The translations under genes and the position numbers were made by a program. A stretch of 64,000 bases of DNA from Salarchaeum japonicum_A (GTDB lineage: Archaea > Halobacteriota > Halobacteria > Halobacteriales > Halobacteriaceae), in the NCBI RefSeq assembly GCF_049705945.1, contig NZ_JBNAMV010000004.1:1736001-1800000 (forward strand), given 5' to 3'. Positions 41,599 to 49,684 of the stretch are shown piece after piece. Under the pieces are notes generated by a model. The model had not been told where the DNA came from, made no database searches, and saw nothing but the letters and a program-made list of their open reading frames with translations. Position 1 is the first letter of the stretch; each line of letters starts with the position of its first letter.

Positions 41599-42678
41599 AT
41601 GTCACTGCGGACTCCACCGCTCCGCGACGTCCACGACGCCGCCGGCGCGACGTTCACCGACTTCGGCGGCTGGGAGATGCCCGTCGAGTTCGACTCCATC
41701 CGCGAGGAACACGCCGCCGTCCGCGAGGACGCCGGCATCTTCGACGTCTCCCACATGGGCCAAATCGAGGTATCGGGCCCGGACGCCGAACGCCTGCTGC
41801 AGCGCCTCACCACGAACGACGTGAGCGCGCTCGACGCGGGCGACGCCCAGTATTCGAGCATCGTGAACGCCGACGGCCACCTCATCGACGACACCGTCGT
41901 CTACGCCCTCCCGGACCGGGACGGCTTCCTGTTCGTCCCGAACGCCGGCCACGACGACGAGATGATGGACCGCTGGACCAGCCACCGGGACGACTGGGAA
42001 CTGGACGCGACCGTCGAGAACCACACGACTGAGTACGGAATGGTCGCCGTACAGGGTCCGAACGCGCCCGACCTCGTCGCGGACGCGAGCGCGGGCGACG
42101 TGCTCGACCTCTCCATGTTCGAGACCACGCGAACCGAGGTCGCGGGCGTCCCCTGTCTCGTCTCCCGGTCGGGCTACACGGGCGAGGACGGCTTCGAACT
42201 CGTCTACGACAACGAACACGCCGAAACGGTCTGGGACGCGTTCGACTGCCAGCCGTGCGGGCTCGGCGCGCGCGACACTCTCCGCATGGAAGCCGGCCTA
42301 TTGCTCTCCGGACAGGACTTCGACGCCGAGTCGAACCCGCGAACGCCCTACGAGGCGGGTATCGGGTGGACGGTCAAACTCGATACGGAGTTCGTCGGGC
42401 GGGACGCGCTCGAACGCGTGAAAGAGGAGGGCGTCGAGGAGAAATTCCGCGGCGTCGTGCTCCGAGAGCGCGGCGTCCCCCGACACGGCTACGACGTGAC
42501 CGACGGCGACGGCACGGTCATCGGCGAACTCACGAGCGGGACGATGAGCCCGACCCTCGACGAACCCATCGGACTGGGCTACGTCTCCGTCGACTTCGAA
42601 CCGGGCGACCGGGTCGGCGTCGTGATTCGCGGCGACGAGAAGAAGGCAGAACTTAGGACACCCCGCTTCCTCGACTGA
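41599..42678 (+). CDS. gcvT: Aminomethyltransferase (glycine cleavage T protein)
   Basis: 359 residues. Transfers the methylene group from aminomethyl-lipoyl H protein to tetrahydrofolate and releases ammonia. GcvT features: DFGGWEMPVEFDSIREEHAA, FDVSHMGQIEVSG, LTTNDVSALDAGDAQYSSI, SRSGYTGEDGFELV and the C-terminal beta-barrel with GYVSVDFEPGDRVGVVIRGD. The gcvH start is 4 nt after the stop. It is the first gene of a glycine cleavage cluster running to 45967. Confidence 0.96.
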   Translation: MSLRTPPLRDVHDAAGATFTDFGGWEMPVEFDSIREEHAAVREDAGIFDVSHMGQIEVSGPDAERLLQRLTTNDVSALDAGDAQYSSIVNADGHLIDDTVVYALPDRDGFLFVPNAGHDDEMMDRWTSHRDDWELDATVENHTTEYGMVAVQGPNAPDLVADASAGDVLDLSMFETTRTEVAGVPCLVSRSGYTGEDGFELVYDNEHAETVWDAFDCQPCGLGARDTLRMEAGLLLSGQDFDAESNPRTPYEAGIGWTVKLDTEFVGRDALERVKEEGVEEKFRGVVLRERGVPRHGYDVTDGDGTVIGELTSGTMSPTLDEPIGLGYVSVDFEPGDRVGVVIRGDEKKAELRTPRFLD

Positions 42679-42681
42679 ACC

Positions 42682-43059
42682 ATGAGCTTCGACGTACCCA
42701 GCGACCTGTACTACCTCGAATCGCACGAATGGTACGACCCCGACACCGGACGCGTCGGTATCAGTGACTTCGCGCAGGACGAACTCGGCGACGTGGTGTT
42801 CGTCGAACTCCCCGACGAGGGCGACGAACTCGCGCAGGACGACCAGTTCGGTGTCGTGGAGTCCATCAAGGCCGTCAGCGACCTCTACAGCCCCGTCTCC
42901 GGCGAGGTCTCGGACACGAACACCGACCTCGAAGACGCGCCCGAACTCGTGAACGACGAGCCGTTCGGCGACGGCTGGATGCTCGAAGTCGAGGGCGTGG
43001 ACGAGAGCGACTTGGACGACCTTCTCACCGCCGAGGAGTACCGCGAGCAAATCGAGTGA
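42682..43059 (+). CDS. gcvH: Glycine cleavage system H protein
   Basis: 125 residues, the normal size. It carries lipoate on K63 in VESIKAVSDLYSPVSGEV. LESHEWYDPDTGRVGIS at the N-terminus is the family signature. It shuttles the aminomethyl group between the P, T and L proteins. Linked to gcvT by 3 nt and separated from gcvPA by 153 nt that carry their own promoter. Confidence 0.97.
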   Translation: MSFDVPSDLYYLESHEWYDPDTGRVGISDFAQDELGDVVFVELPDEGDELAQDDQFGVVESIKAVSDLYSPVSGEVSDTNTDLEDAPELVNDEPFGDGWMLEVEGVDESDLDDLLTAEEYREQIE

Positions 43060-43116
43060 TTCTGCGGCGTCCGTGCGCACTCCGGCGCTGATTCGCCCGG
43101 GTGTGATGCACGAATG

Positions 43117-43125
43117 TGTATTTTT
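43117..43125 (+). promoter_or_regulatory. TATA box for gcvPA-gcvPB
   Basis: TGTATTTTT is the only AT-rich stretch in the gcvH-gcvPA gap. It would start RNA near 43150, leaving a leader of roughly 60 nt, so this promoter is not leaderless. Confidence 0.5.
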
Positions 43126-43169
43126 CCGGGGTGGTTCGCGTTCCGGAACCGGGAGTATGATATCCGCGC

Positions 43170-43194
43170 GTTCGCATGAGACACGTATGCGAAC
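43170..43194 (+). promoter_or_regulatory. Inverted repeat in the gcvPA leader
   Basis: GTTCGCAT and ATGCGAAC are perfect inverted copies separated by 9 nt (GAGACACGT), placed between the predicted TSS and the Shine-Dalgarno of gcvPA. It could be an operator for a dimeric regulator or fold as a hairpin in the mRNA leader. Confidence 0.5.
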
Positions 43195-43201
43195 ACACTG
43201 T

Positions 43202-43206
43202 GGTGA
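43202..43206 (+). promoter_or_regulatory. Shine-Dalgarno of gcvPA
   Basis: GGTGA ends 6 nt before ATG 43213. It supports this start and the idea that the message has a leader. Confidence 0.55.
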
Positions 43207-43212
43207 GACGCG

Positions 43213-44541
43213 ATGAGCGGCGCGGGAGGGAGCCCGTACGCGCCCCACACGCCCGACGAGACGGCGGAGATGCTCGCGGCCGTCGACGCCGACTCCGTCG
43301 AGGACCTCTTCGACATTCCGGAGTCGGTCCGGTTCGACGGCGAGTACGGCCTCGACGCCCGAACGGAACAGGAGACCCGGCGCGAGGTCGGTGACCTGCT
43401 CGCGGCGAACGACGACCTGACGGAGTTCCTCGGACGCGGCCACTACGACCACTACGTCCCCTCGCTGGTGGACACCATCAGCCAGCGCTCCGAGTTCATC
43501 ACGTCCTACACGCAGTACCAACCGGAGGTCACGCAGGGCTTCCTCCAGGTGCTGTTCGAGTACCAGAGCCTCCTCGTCGAGCTCACGGGCCTCGAAATCG
43601 CAAACTGCTCGATGTACGACGCGGCGACCGCGCTCGCGGAGGCCGTCCTGCTCGCCAAGCGCGTCCGACAGGCGGACGGCACGCGCGTCCTCCTCCCCGA
43701 AAACACGCGCGAGGAGCGCGTCGGCGTCGTCGAGAACTACGTCGCGGGCAACGACCTCACCGTCGAAACCTACCCCACGGAGAACGGAACCGTCGACCTC
43801 GACGCGCTCCGCGAGACCGCGGACGACGACACGCTCTTCGTGTACGCGGAGAACCCCAGCACCGACGGCGTCATCGAGGAGAACCTCCAGCAGATTGGTT
43901 CGCTCGCGGCCGACCACGACGCCCTGTTCTGCCTCGGCAGCGACCCGGTCGCGCTCAGCCTCCTCCAGCGCCCCGCGGACGTGGGCGCGGATGTCGTCGT
44001 CGGCGACGCCGCCGTCCTCGGCATGCCCACGAGCTACGGCATGGGACTCGGGCTGTTCGCGTGCAGGGAGGACTTCCTCCGGCAGGTCCCCGGCCGGCTG
44101 GTCGGCGCGAGCGAGGACTCGGCGGGCAAGCGCGCGTACACGCTGACGCTCCAGACGCGCGAGCAACACATCCGCCGGGAGCGCGCCACCTCGAACATCT
44201 GCACGAACCAGGCGTGGGTCGCGCTCCGCGCGGCGATTCACGCCGCACAGCTCGGCCCGCAGGGGCTCGTCGACCTCGCGGAGCGAATGGTCGAACTCCC
44301 CCGCGACCTCGCGAGCGACCTCGACGACGTTCGCGGCGTTCGCGCGCCCGTCAACGACGGCCATCACTTCCGCGAGTTCGTCGCGCACACCGACCAGCCC
44401 GCACCGGCGGTCGCGGACGACCTCGAAGCCGAGGGGTTCGCCGTGCACGCCGTCGGCGACCACGAACTCCAGGTCTGCGTCACGGACGCGAACGAACCCG
44501 AGATACCCGACCTTATCGCGGCGTTCGAGGAGGTGGCCTGA
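43213..44541 (+). CDS. gcvPA: Glycine dehydrogenase (decarboxylating) subunit 1
   Basis: 442 residues, the non-PLP-binding half of the split P protein. SPYAPHTPDETAEMLAAV opens the protein; DHYVPSLVDTISQRSEFITS, YTQYQPEVTQGFLQVLFEYQ and LTGLEIANCSMYDAATALAE are family signatures. With subunit 2 it decarboxylates glycine and loads the H protein. The next gene begins 1 nt after the stop. Expressed from its own promoter with a leader holding an inverted repeat. Confidence 0.96.
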   Translation: MSGAGGSPYAPHTPDETAEMLAAVDADSVEDLFDIPESVRFDGEYGLDARTEQETRREVGDLLAANDDLTEFLGRGHYDHYVPSLVDTISQRSEFITSYTQYQPEVTQGFLQVLFEYQSLLVELTGLEIANCSMYDAATALAEAVLLAKRVRQADGTRVLLPENTREERVGVVENYVAGNDLTVETYPTENGTVDLDALRETADDDTLFVYAENPSTDGVIEENLQQIGSLAADHDALFCLGSDPVALSLLQRPADVGADVVVGDAAVLGMPTSYGMGLGLFACREDFLRQVPGRLVGASEDSAGKRAYTLTLQTREQHIRRERATSNICTNQAWVALRAAIHAAQLGPQGLVDLAERMVELPRDLASDLDDVRGVRAPVNDGHHFREFVAHTDQPAPAVADDLEAEGFAVHAVGDHELQVCVTDANEPEIPDLIAAFEEVA

Positions 44542-44542
44542 G

Positions 44543-45967
44543 ATGGAGCGCTACGACCAAGCCCGGTTCAGTCAGGAGGACGACGTGGAGTACGAGCCAC
44601 TGCTCTCCGAGAAGAGCACCCAAGACGTCGAGGTCGAGTCGTCGCTGCCGGACGACCTCACGCGGGACTCGCTCGAACTTCCCGACCTCTCTGAACCCGA
44701 ACTCGCCCGGCACTACGTCCGGCTCAGCCAGCAGAACTACGGCGTTGACACCGGCCCGTACCCGCTCGGGTCCTGTACGATGAAGTACAATCCGAAGTTC
44801 ACCGAGGACCTCGCGGCGCGCCCGAGCGCGGCCGTCCACCCCGACCGCTCCGAGGAGAGCGTGCAGGGAACGCTCGGCCTCCTCCACGGCCTCCAAGAGC
44901 AACTCGCGAAAATCGGCGGCATGGACGCGGTAACGCTCCAACCGCCAGCGGGCGCGGCCGGCGAGTTCGCCGGCATCCTGCTCGCAAAGGCTTACCACGA
45001 GTCCCAGGGCGAGGGCGAGCAGCGCGACGAAATCGTCATTCCGGACTCCGCGCACGGCACGAACTTCGCGTCCGCCGCGCTCGGCGGCTACGACGTGGTC
45101 GAACTCCCGTCCGCCGAGGACGGCCGCGTCGACCTCGACGCGCTTGACGCCGCGGTCGACGAGAACACCGCCGCCTTGATGCTCACGAACCCGAACACGC
45201 TCGGCTTGTTCGAGCGCGACATCGAGGAGATCGCGGACATCGTCCACGACGCCGGCGGATTGCTCTACTACGACGGCGCGAACCTGAACGCGCTCCTCGG
45301 ACGCGCCCGCCCCGGCGACATGGGCTTCGACATCATGCACTTCAACGTCCACAAGACGTTCGCCACCCCGCACGGCGGCGGCGGCCCCGGCGCCGGTCCG
45401 GTCGGCGTCACCGAGGACCTCGCGGAGTTCCTCCCGAACCCACAGGTCAGAGAGACCGACGACGCCTTCGAGTTCTTCGAACCCGACTCCAGCATCGGGA
45501 AGGTCCACGGGTTCTACGGGAACTGGCTCGTGCTCGTGAAGGCGTACGCGTACATCGCCCGACTCGGCGACGACGGCCTCAGCGACGCCTCCGCGAAGGC
45601 CGTGTTGAACGCGAACTACCTCGCCGAACAGGTCGAGTACGACGTTCCGTTCGAGCCGTTCCACCACGAGTTCGTCGCGTCCGCGGGCGACCAGGACGCC
45701 GCCGACGTGGCGAAGCGCATGCTCGACTACGCCGTCCACCCGCCGACGACGAAGTGGCCGGAAATCGTGAGCGAAGCGCTGATGACCGAACCGACCGAGG
45801 TCGAGAGCAAGCGCACGCTCGACCAGCTCGCCGCCGCGTTCAACGCCGTTGCCGGAGAGGACGACGACGCGCTCGCGGACGCGCCCGAACGCACGACCGC
45901 GCGCCGCATCGACCAGACCGAAGCCGCGCGCAATCCACGGCTCTCCTGGTACGCCCTCGATAACTAA
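44543..45967 (+). CDS. gcvPB: Glycine dehydrogenase (decarboxylating) subunit 2
   Basis: 474 residues, the PLP-binding half. The PLP lysine lies in MHFNVHKTFATPHGGGGPG (K near residue 270). PLGSCTMKYNPKFTEDLA and LQPPAGAAGEFAGILLAKAY are conserved. The pair gcvPA-gcvPB is one operon (1-nt spacing). With GcvT and GcvH, and a lipoamide dehydrogenase located elsewhere, it degrades glycine to CO2, NH3 and a C1 unit. Confidence 0.97.
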   Translation: MERYDQARFSQEDDVEYEPLLSEKSTQDVEVESSLPDDLTRDSLELPDLSEPELARHYVRLSQQNYGVDTGPYPLGSCTMKYNPKFTEDLAARPSAAVHPDRSEESVQGTLGLLHGLQEQLAKIGGMDAVTLQPPAGAAGEFAGILLAKAYHESQGEGEQRDEIVIPDSAHGTNFASAALGGYDVVELPSAEDGRVDLDALDAAVDENTAALMLTNPNTLGLFERDIEEIADIVHDAGGLLYYDGANLNALLGRARPGDMGFDIMHFNVHKTFATPHGGGGPGAGPVGVTEDLAEFLPNPQVRETDDAFEFFEPDSSIGKVHGFYGNWLVLVKAYAYIARLGDDGLSDASAKAVLNANYLAEQVEYDVPFEPFHHEFVASAGDQDAADVAKRMLDYAVHPPTTKWPEIVSEALMTEPTEVESKRTLDQLAAAFNAVAGEDDDALADAPERTTARRIDQTEAARNPRLSWYALDN

Positions 45968-45970
45968 GGA

Positions 45971-45978
45971 TTAATAAT
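45971..45978 (+). promoter_or_regulatory. TATA box for nikR
   Basis: TTAATAAT lies 22-29 nt before ATG 46000, directly after the gcvPB stop. Leaderless spacing. Confidence 0.6.
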
Positions 45979-45999
45979 CTCTCCCGGCCGAGTTAGCAT

Positions 46000-46416
46000 A
46001 TGGCCGTCGTCAGCGTCTCCATGCCGGACGAACTCCTCGAACGGATCGACGACTTCGCGGACTCCCACGGCTACACCGGCCGCAGCGAAGTGTTCCGGGA
46101 AGCCGCGCGCAACCTCCTCGGCGAGTTCGAGGACAAACGCCTCGAAGACCGCGAACTCCTCGGCGTCGTCACCGTCCTCTTCGACTACCAGAGCACGACC
46201 GTCGAGGAGCGCATGATTCGACTGCGCCACGAGTACGAGGGGCTCGTGTCCTCGAACGTCCACAACCACGTCGGCGACCACTACTGCATGGAACTGTTCA
46301 TTCTCGACGGCACGCTCGAAGAGATATCGGAGTTCGTCGGGCGCGTCCGCGCGACTCAGGACACGCTCACCGTCGACTACTCGGTCATCCCCGTCGACGG
46401 CTTCACCGGGCTCTGA
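46000..46416 (+). CDS. nikR: Nickel-responsive regulator NikR family
   Basis: 138 residues: ribbon-helix-helix domain at 1-45 (VSVSMPDELLERIDDFAD, YTGRSEVFREAARNLL) and a C-terminal ACT-like metal domain. All four nickel ligands of E. coli NikR are conserved with a +1 offset: H77, H88, H90 and C96 (RLRHEYE; VHNHVGDHYCMEL). It represses or activates metal-uptake genes in response to Ni2+. No nickel transporter is in the window, so its targets are elsewhere or include the MFS/binding-protein genes nearby; that is only a guess. It overlaps the convergent winged-helix gene by 40 nt. Confidence 0.92.
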   Translation: MAVVSVSMPDELLERIDDFADSHGYTGRSEVFREAARNLLGEFEDKRLEDRELLGVVTVLFDYQSTTVEERMIRLRHEYEGLVSSNVHNHVGDHYCMELFILDGTLEEISEFVGRVRATQDTLTVDYSVIPVDGFTGL

Positions 46417-46637
46417 GGCGCGTACAGTTTCTTCCGCGCGTCGAGCGGGTACACGCGATCGTCCACCAGCCCCGCGTCCGCGAGCAACCCGATGGCGTGC
46501 CTTGTGGTGCGCTTCGACAGTCGGCTGCGCTCCCTGATATCCGCCTGCGTCAGCGGCGACTCCAGTTCCAGAACCTTGTACACGAGCTTCGCGCTCGGCG
46601 GGAGGGACTCAATACGTGATTCGGCAAAAACGACCAC
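46377..46637 (-). CDS. Small winged-helix (MarR-like) regulator
   Basis: 86 residues, GTG start. Single winged helix: SAKLVYKVLELESPLTQADI then ERSRLSKRTTRHAIGLLADA (recognition helix) and the wing GLVDDRVYPLDARKKLYAPQ. It matches a common small haloarchaeal HTH family with no known target. Its last 40 nt overlap the end of nikR on the other strand. Residues 80-86 (STGMTE) are coded by DNA also used by nikR. The start codon is less certain than the end. Confidence 0.8.
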   Translation of the reverse strand: MVVFAESRIESLPPSAKLVYKVLELESPLTQADIRERSRLSKRTTRHAIGLLADAGLVDDRVYPLDARKKLYAPQSPVKPSTGMTE

Positions 46638-46858
46638 TGGACTGCTGTGCCATATCCGCTCATCTCACTGGATGGTCGTAGCGGTTTCCCTCGCGACAGA
46701 CATAGCCGGTATCCACGAGCGCCAACCACTCACTTAACGACCCACCCGCGCACTCATCCACCACTCCCATCTATTCGATTTCCTATCCCAAAATACGGTT
46801 TATGGGCCGGAGCGCGGACTGCGGTCTCACCGGGATAAAACGGGCGAAGAAGGGCGCG

Positions 46859-47023
46859 TTAGACCGCTGTGGAGTCGATTCCGTTGATACGGACGAACCC
46901 GAAGTCGCATTCGGGGCAGTGCCACTTCGTCTTCAGGCCGAGGTGGAGGTGCGTCGCGGCGCTGCGGTAGAACTCGCGTTCCTCGTCGCACTCCGGGCAG
47001 TCGTGGTCGAGTTCGCGGGCCAT
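46859..47023 (-). CDS. Small zinc-ribbon protein
   Basis: 54 residues: two CPEC knuckles (HDCPECDEEREFYRSAATHL and KWHCPECDFGFVRING), which would bind one zinc. A family of very short haloarchaeal zinc-finger proteins of unknown function. ATG 47023 (MARELDHDCPEC) was chosen over 17 further codons upstream because it fits the family. It is divergent from the MFS gene with 77 nt between starts. The 220 nt on its other side hold no supported gene. Confidence 0.82.
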   Translation of the reverse strand: MARELDHDCPECDEEREFYRSAATHLHLGLKTKWHCPECDFGFVRINGIDSTAV

Positions 47024-47100
47024 ACTCGGCGTCTCGACCCGTGTCGTGTTGAATCGTTCGGTCCGACCCTTCAATAGTCGGGGGCGCGAGCACCCACGTG

Positions 47101-48375
47101 ATGGCCGACAGCCCGGACCCGCTGGACGCGTTCCGACAGTTCGCGGCGCTCGAACGCGGCGTGCTCGTCGTGTCCGTGGCGATGTTCGCGTTCAGCCTCG
47201 CGTTCCAGATGACGAGTCGATACGTCCCCGAATACCTCAGCGTCCTCGGCGCGAGCGCAGGTGTCGTCGGACTCTACGGGAGCGTCAGCAACCTCGTGAG
47301 CGCCGTCTACCCGTATCCGGGCGGCCGGCTCTCCGACCGCGTCGGGTCGCGGCGCGCGCTCACGCTGTTCGGCGCGCTCTCCACGCTCGGCTTCCTCGTG
47401 TGGTGGGCCGCGCCCGTGCTCGCGACGCCGACCGTTCCAGCGTGGCTCTGGATTTTCCTGGGGTTGTTCCTCACGCAGGCGTGGAAATCCCTCGGACTCG
47501 GCGCGACGTTCGCCATCGTGAAGCAGAGCGTCTCGCCCGACCGGCTCGCCACCGGGTTCGCGAGCACGGAGACCTTCCGCCGCGTCGGCTTCCTCCTCGG
47601 ACCGCTGCTCGCCGCCGGTATCCTCGCGCTCACCGCGGACTTCACCGCGGGGTTCCGGGGGGTGCTCCTCGTCGGCGTCGCGTTCGCGCTGCTCGCGACG
47701 CTCGGCCAGCACTGGCTGTACGACGCCAGCCGAGACTCCCTCGGAAAATCCTTCTCGGGCGTGTCGAGCGTCCTCGACGACCTCCGCGGCCTCCCGCGCG
47801 AACTCCGCCCGCTCCTCGTCGCGGACACGCTCGTCCGCTTCGGGAACGGCATGGTGTACGTGTTCTTCGTGCTCGTCGTCACCGACCTCCGCACCGTCTC
47901 CTTCACGGGGTTCGGCGTCACGCTCGCCCCGGCCGCGTTCTTCGGCGTGCTGCTCGCCGTCGAGATGGCTGTCGCGCTCCTTAGCATGCTCCCCGTCGCC
48001 CGGCTCGCCGACCGCGCCGGCCTCAAACCCGTCGTCGCGCTCGGGTTCTCGGTATACGCGATTTTTCCGGTCCTTCTGATTCTCGCGCCCGCCGACCCCT
48101 GGGTGTTCGTCGCGCTGTTCGCGTTCTCCGGGCTCCGGTTCGCCGGCCTCCCCGCGCACAAGGCGCTCATCGTCGGTCCCGCTGCTCGCGACGAGGGCGG
48201 GAGCACCACCGGCGCGTACTACCTCGTGCGGAACGTCGTCGTAATTCCGAGCGCCCTCCTCGGCGGACTGCTCTACACTAGGGACCCAGTTCTCGCGTTC
48301 GCCGTCGCGTCCGTCGTCGGGTCGCTCGGCGTCCTCTACTTCCTCGCCCGCGGCAAGCGGTTCCAACCACAATAA
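47101..48375 (+). CDS. MFS transporter
   Basis: 424 residues with twelve hydrophobic segments. The loop 2-3 motif is GRLSDRVGSRRALTLFG (G-x3-D-R-x-G-R-R type), and a related motif is repeated in the second half (ARLADRAGLKPVVALG). The likely antiporter-type drug or metabolite exporter cannot be refined further. The start is ATG 47101; the GTG just before is in frame but less likely. The N-terminal half matches sugar-phosphate or efflux types. Confidence 0.88.
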   Translation: MADSPDPLDAFRQFAALERGVLVVSVAMFAFSLAFQMTSRYVPEYLSVLGASAGVVGLYGSVSNLVSAVYPYPGGRLSDRVGSRRALTLFGALSTLGFLVWWAAPVLATPTVPAWLWIFLGLFLTQAWKSLGLGATFAIVKQSVSPDRLATGFASTETFRRVGFLLGPLLAAGILALTADFTAGFRGVLLVGVAFALLATLGQHWLYDASRDSLGKSFSGVSSVLDDLRGLPRELRPLLVADTLVRFGNGMVYVFFVLVVTDLRTVSFTGFGVTLAPAAFFGVLLAVEMAVALLSMLPVARLADRAGLKPVVALGFSVYAIFPVLLILAPADPWVFVALFAFSGLRFAGLPAHKALIVGPAARDEGGSTTGAYYLVRNVVVIPSALLGGLLYTRDPVLAFAVASVVGSLGVLYFLARGKRFQPQ

Positions 48376-48424
48376 ACCATAGGCGACTATACGAAACTCT
48401 ACGTCCCGGGGGCAGACAGTAACG

Positions 48425-48431
48425 CATTTAG
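48425..48431 (+). promoter_or_regulatory. TATA box of the iron-type binding protein gene
   Basis: CATTTAG is 24-30 nt before ATG 48455, so the transcript is predicted leaderless, and the operator at 48436-48449 lies between TATA and start. Confidence 0.6.
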
Positions 48432-48435
48432 TTCT

Positions 48436-48449
48436 TTAGGCCTGCCTAA
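48436..48449 (+). promoter_or_regulatory. DtxR-type iron operator (TTAGG-N4-CCTAA)
   Basis: TTAGGCCTGCCTAA, extended to a 16-bp palindrome by one more T-A pair. It matches the palindromic TTAGG...CCTAA pattern bound by DtxR/SirR/Idr-family metal repressors. Its place between TATA and start would block transcription when the regulator is iron-loaded. Confidence 0.75.
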
Positions 48450-48454
48450 ATCGT

Positions 48455-49684
48455 ATGGCTTCGGACGAACCCACGAACACGACGCGCAGGAGATACATCG
48501 CATCCGCCGGCGCGCTCGCCGGCAGCGCCCTGCTCGCGGGCTGTCAGGGCGGCAGCGACGCGACAACGACCACCGACACGACGACGCAGGCGACCACGGA
48601 CGCCACGACCGCCGGAACCACCGATGCGAGCGGACCGTACTCGGTGTCGATGGCGCCCGTCGGCGAGGTCGAGTTCGAGGAACCGCCGACGAACGTGATG
48701 GTGTACAGCCTCCTCTACGCCGACATGGCAGTCGCGTACGGCTACGGCGACGCCGTGAACTCCCTCGGATTCAGCACGAACGCCGCCGGGTCGCTCCACG
48801 CCTACTACGACCAGCTCGACGGCGTCTCCTTCGACCAGTCCGGCCTCACCCAGCTCAATCAGGGCGGCACCGGCATCACCGTCGACAAGGAGGTGTTCTA
48901 CGACCTCGACAGCGACCTCCACCTCATCGACCCCGCGCTCGTCGTCGGCTTCGACGGGTGGGACATCGACGACGTGAACACCATCGGAGAGGACGTCGCG
49001 CCCTGGTTCGGGAACGTTCTCAGCCGCCGGAACACCGAACCACCGGCGGCCTACGCGGACAGCTACGAGTACTACACGCTCTGGGAGATATCGGAGAAAG
49101 TCGCGCAGGTGTTCCAGGCGCAGGAGCGCTACGACGCGCTCGCCGCGATTCACGACGACCTGCTCTCGACCATCCAGTCCGGCCTCCCGCCGGAGTCCGA
49201 ACGGCCGACCGTCGCGTCCGTCATCTTCATCGACGGCACCTTCTACCCCTCCAAGTTCAACGCGGACGGGTTCGCGCACGCCCACACGCGACCGATGCAG
49301 GCCCCGGGCGCGTTCACGGAGAGCGACGTATCCTACCAGTCGGCGTACGACTACGAGACGATGCTCGAAGTCGACCCCGACGTCATCATCAACCGCTACA
49401 GTTACTCCTACTACGACATTTCGAGCGTCCGGCAGAGCATGGAAGAGAACGCGGTCGGCAGCCGGCTTTCCGCAGTGCAGAACGACCGCGTGTACGCGGG
49501 CGGCAACCCCCTCCAGGGGCCCGTGATGAACCTCTTCCAGCTCGAGATGACCGCGAAACAGCTCTACCCCGAGCAGTTCGGCGAGTGGCCGGGCTACGAC
49601 GGCGGCCCGTACCCCGCGATTCCCGAGGAGGAGCAGTTGTTCGACCGCGACGAGGTCGCGGCCATCATGAACGGCGACCTCTAG
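48455..49684 (+). CDS. Iron-siderophore-type ABC substrate-binding lipoprotein
   Basis: 409 residues. Tat-lipoprotein signal: TRRRYIASAGALAGSALLAGC, then a Thr-rich tether. The mature part has the FecB/BtuF-type fold: VMVYSLLYADMAVAYGYGDAV, LVVGFDGWDIDDVNTIGEDV and VDPDVIINRYSYSYYD. It probably binds ferric siderophore or heme at the outer surface. No permease or ATPase follows, so it relies on a transporter elsewhere. The DtxR-type operator overlapping its start region implies repression by iron. The stop sits on CTAG shared with the convergent gene. Confidence 0.85.
   Translation: MASDEPTNTTRRRYIASAGALAGSALLAGCQGGSDATTTTDTTTQATTDATTAGTTDASGPYSVSMAPVGEVEFEEPPTNVMVYSLLYADMAVAYGYGDAVNSLGFSTNAAGSLHAYYDQLDGVSFDQSGLTQLNQGGTGITVDKEVFYDLDSDLHLIDPALVVGFDGWDIDDVNTIGEDVAPWFGNVLSRRNTEPPAAYADSYEYYTLWEISEKVAQVFQAQERYDALAAIHDDLLSTIQSGLPPESERPTVASVIFIDGTFYPSKFNADGFAHAHTRPMQAPGAFTESDVSYQSAYDYETMLEVDPDVIINRYSYSYYDISSVRQSMEENAVGSRLSAVQNDRVYAGGNPLQGPVMNLFQLEMTAKQLYPEQFGEWPGYDGGPYPAIPEEEQLFDRDEVAAIMNGDL

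Noticed and set aside
42298..44463. A long minus-strand frame (721 codons) across the glycine cleavage genes.
   Set aside because: Antisense to gcvT, gcvH and gcvPA, all with clear signatures; no known domain.
46638..46858. Search for a small gene or RNA in the gap between the winged-helix and zinc-ribbon genes.
   Set aside because: Only an AT-richer segment (CCCAAAATACGGTTTATGG) was seen; no convincing coding frame or RNA fold.
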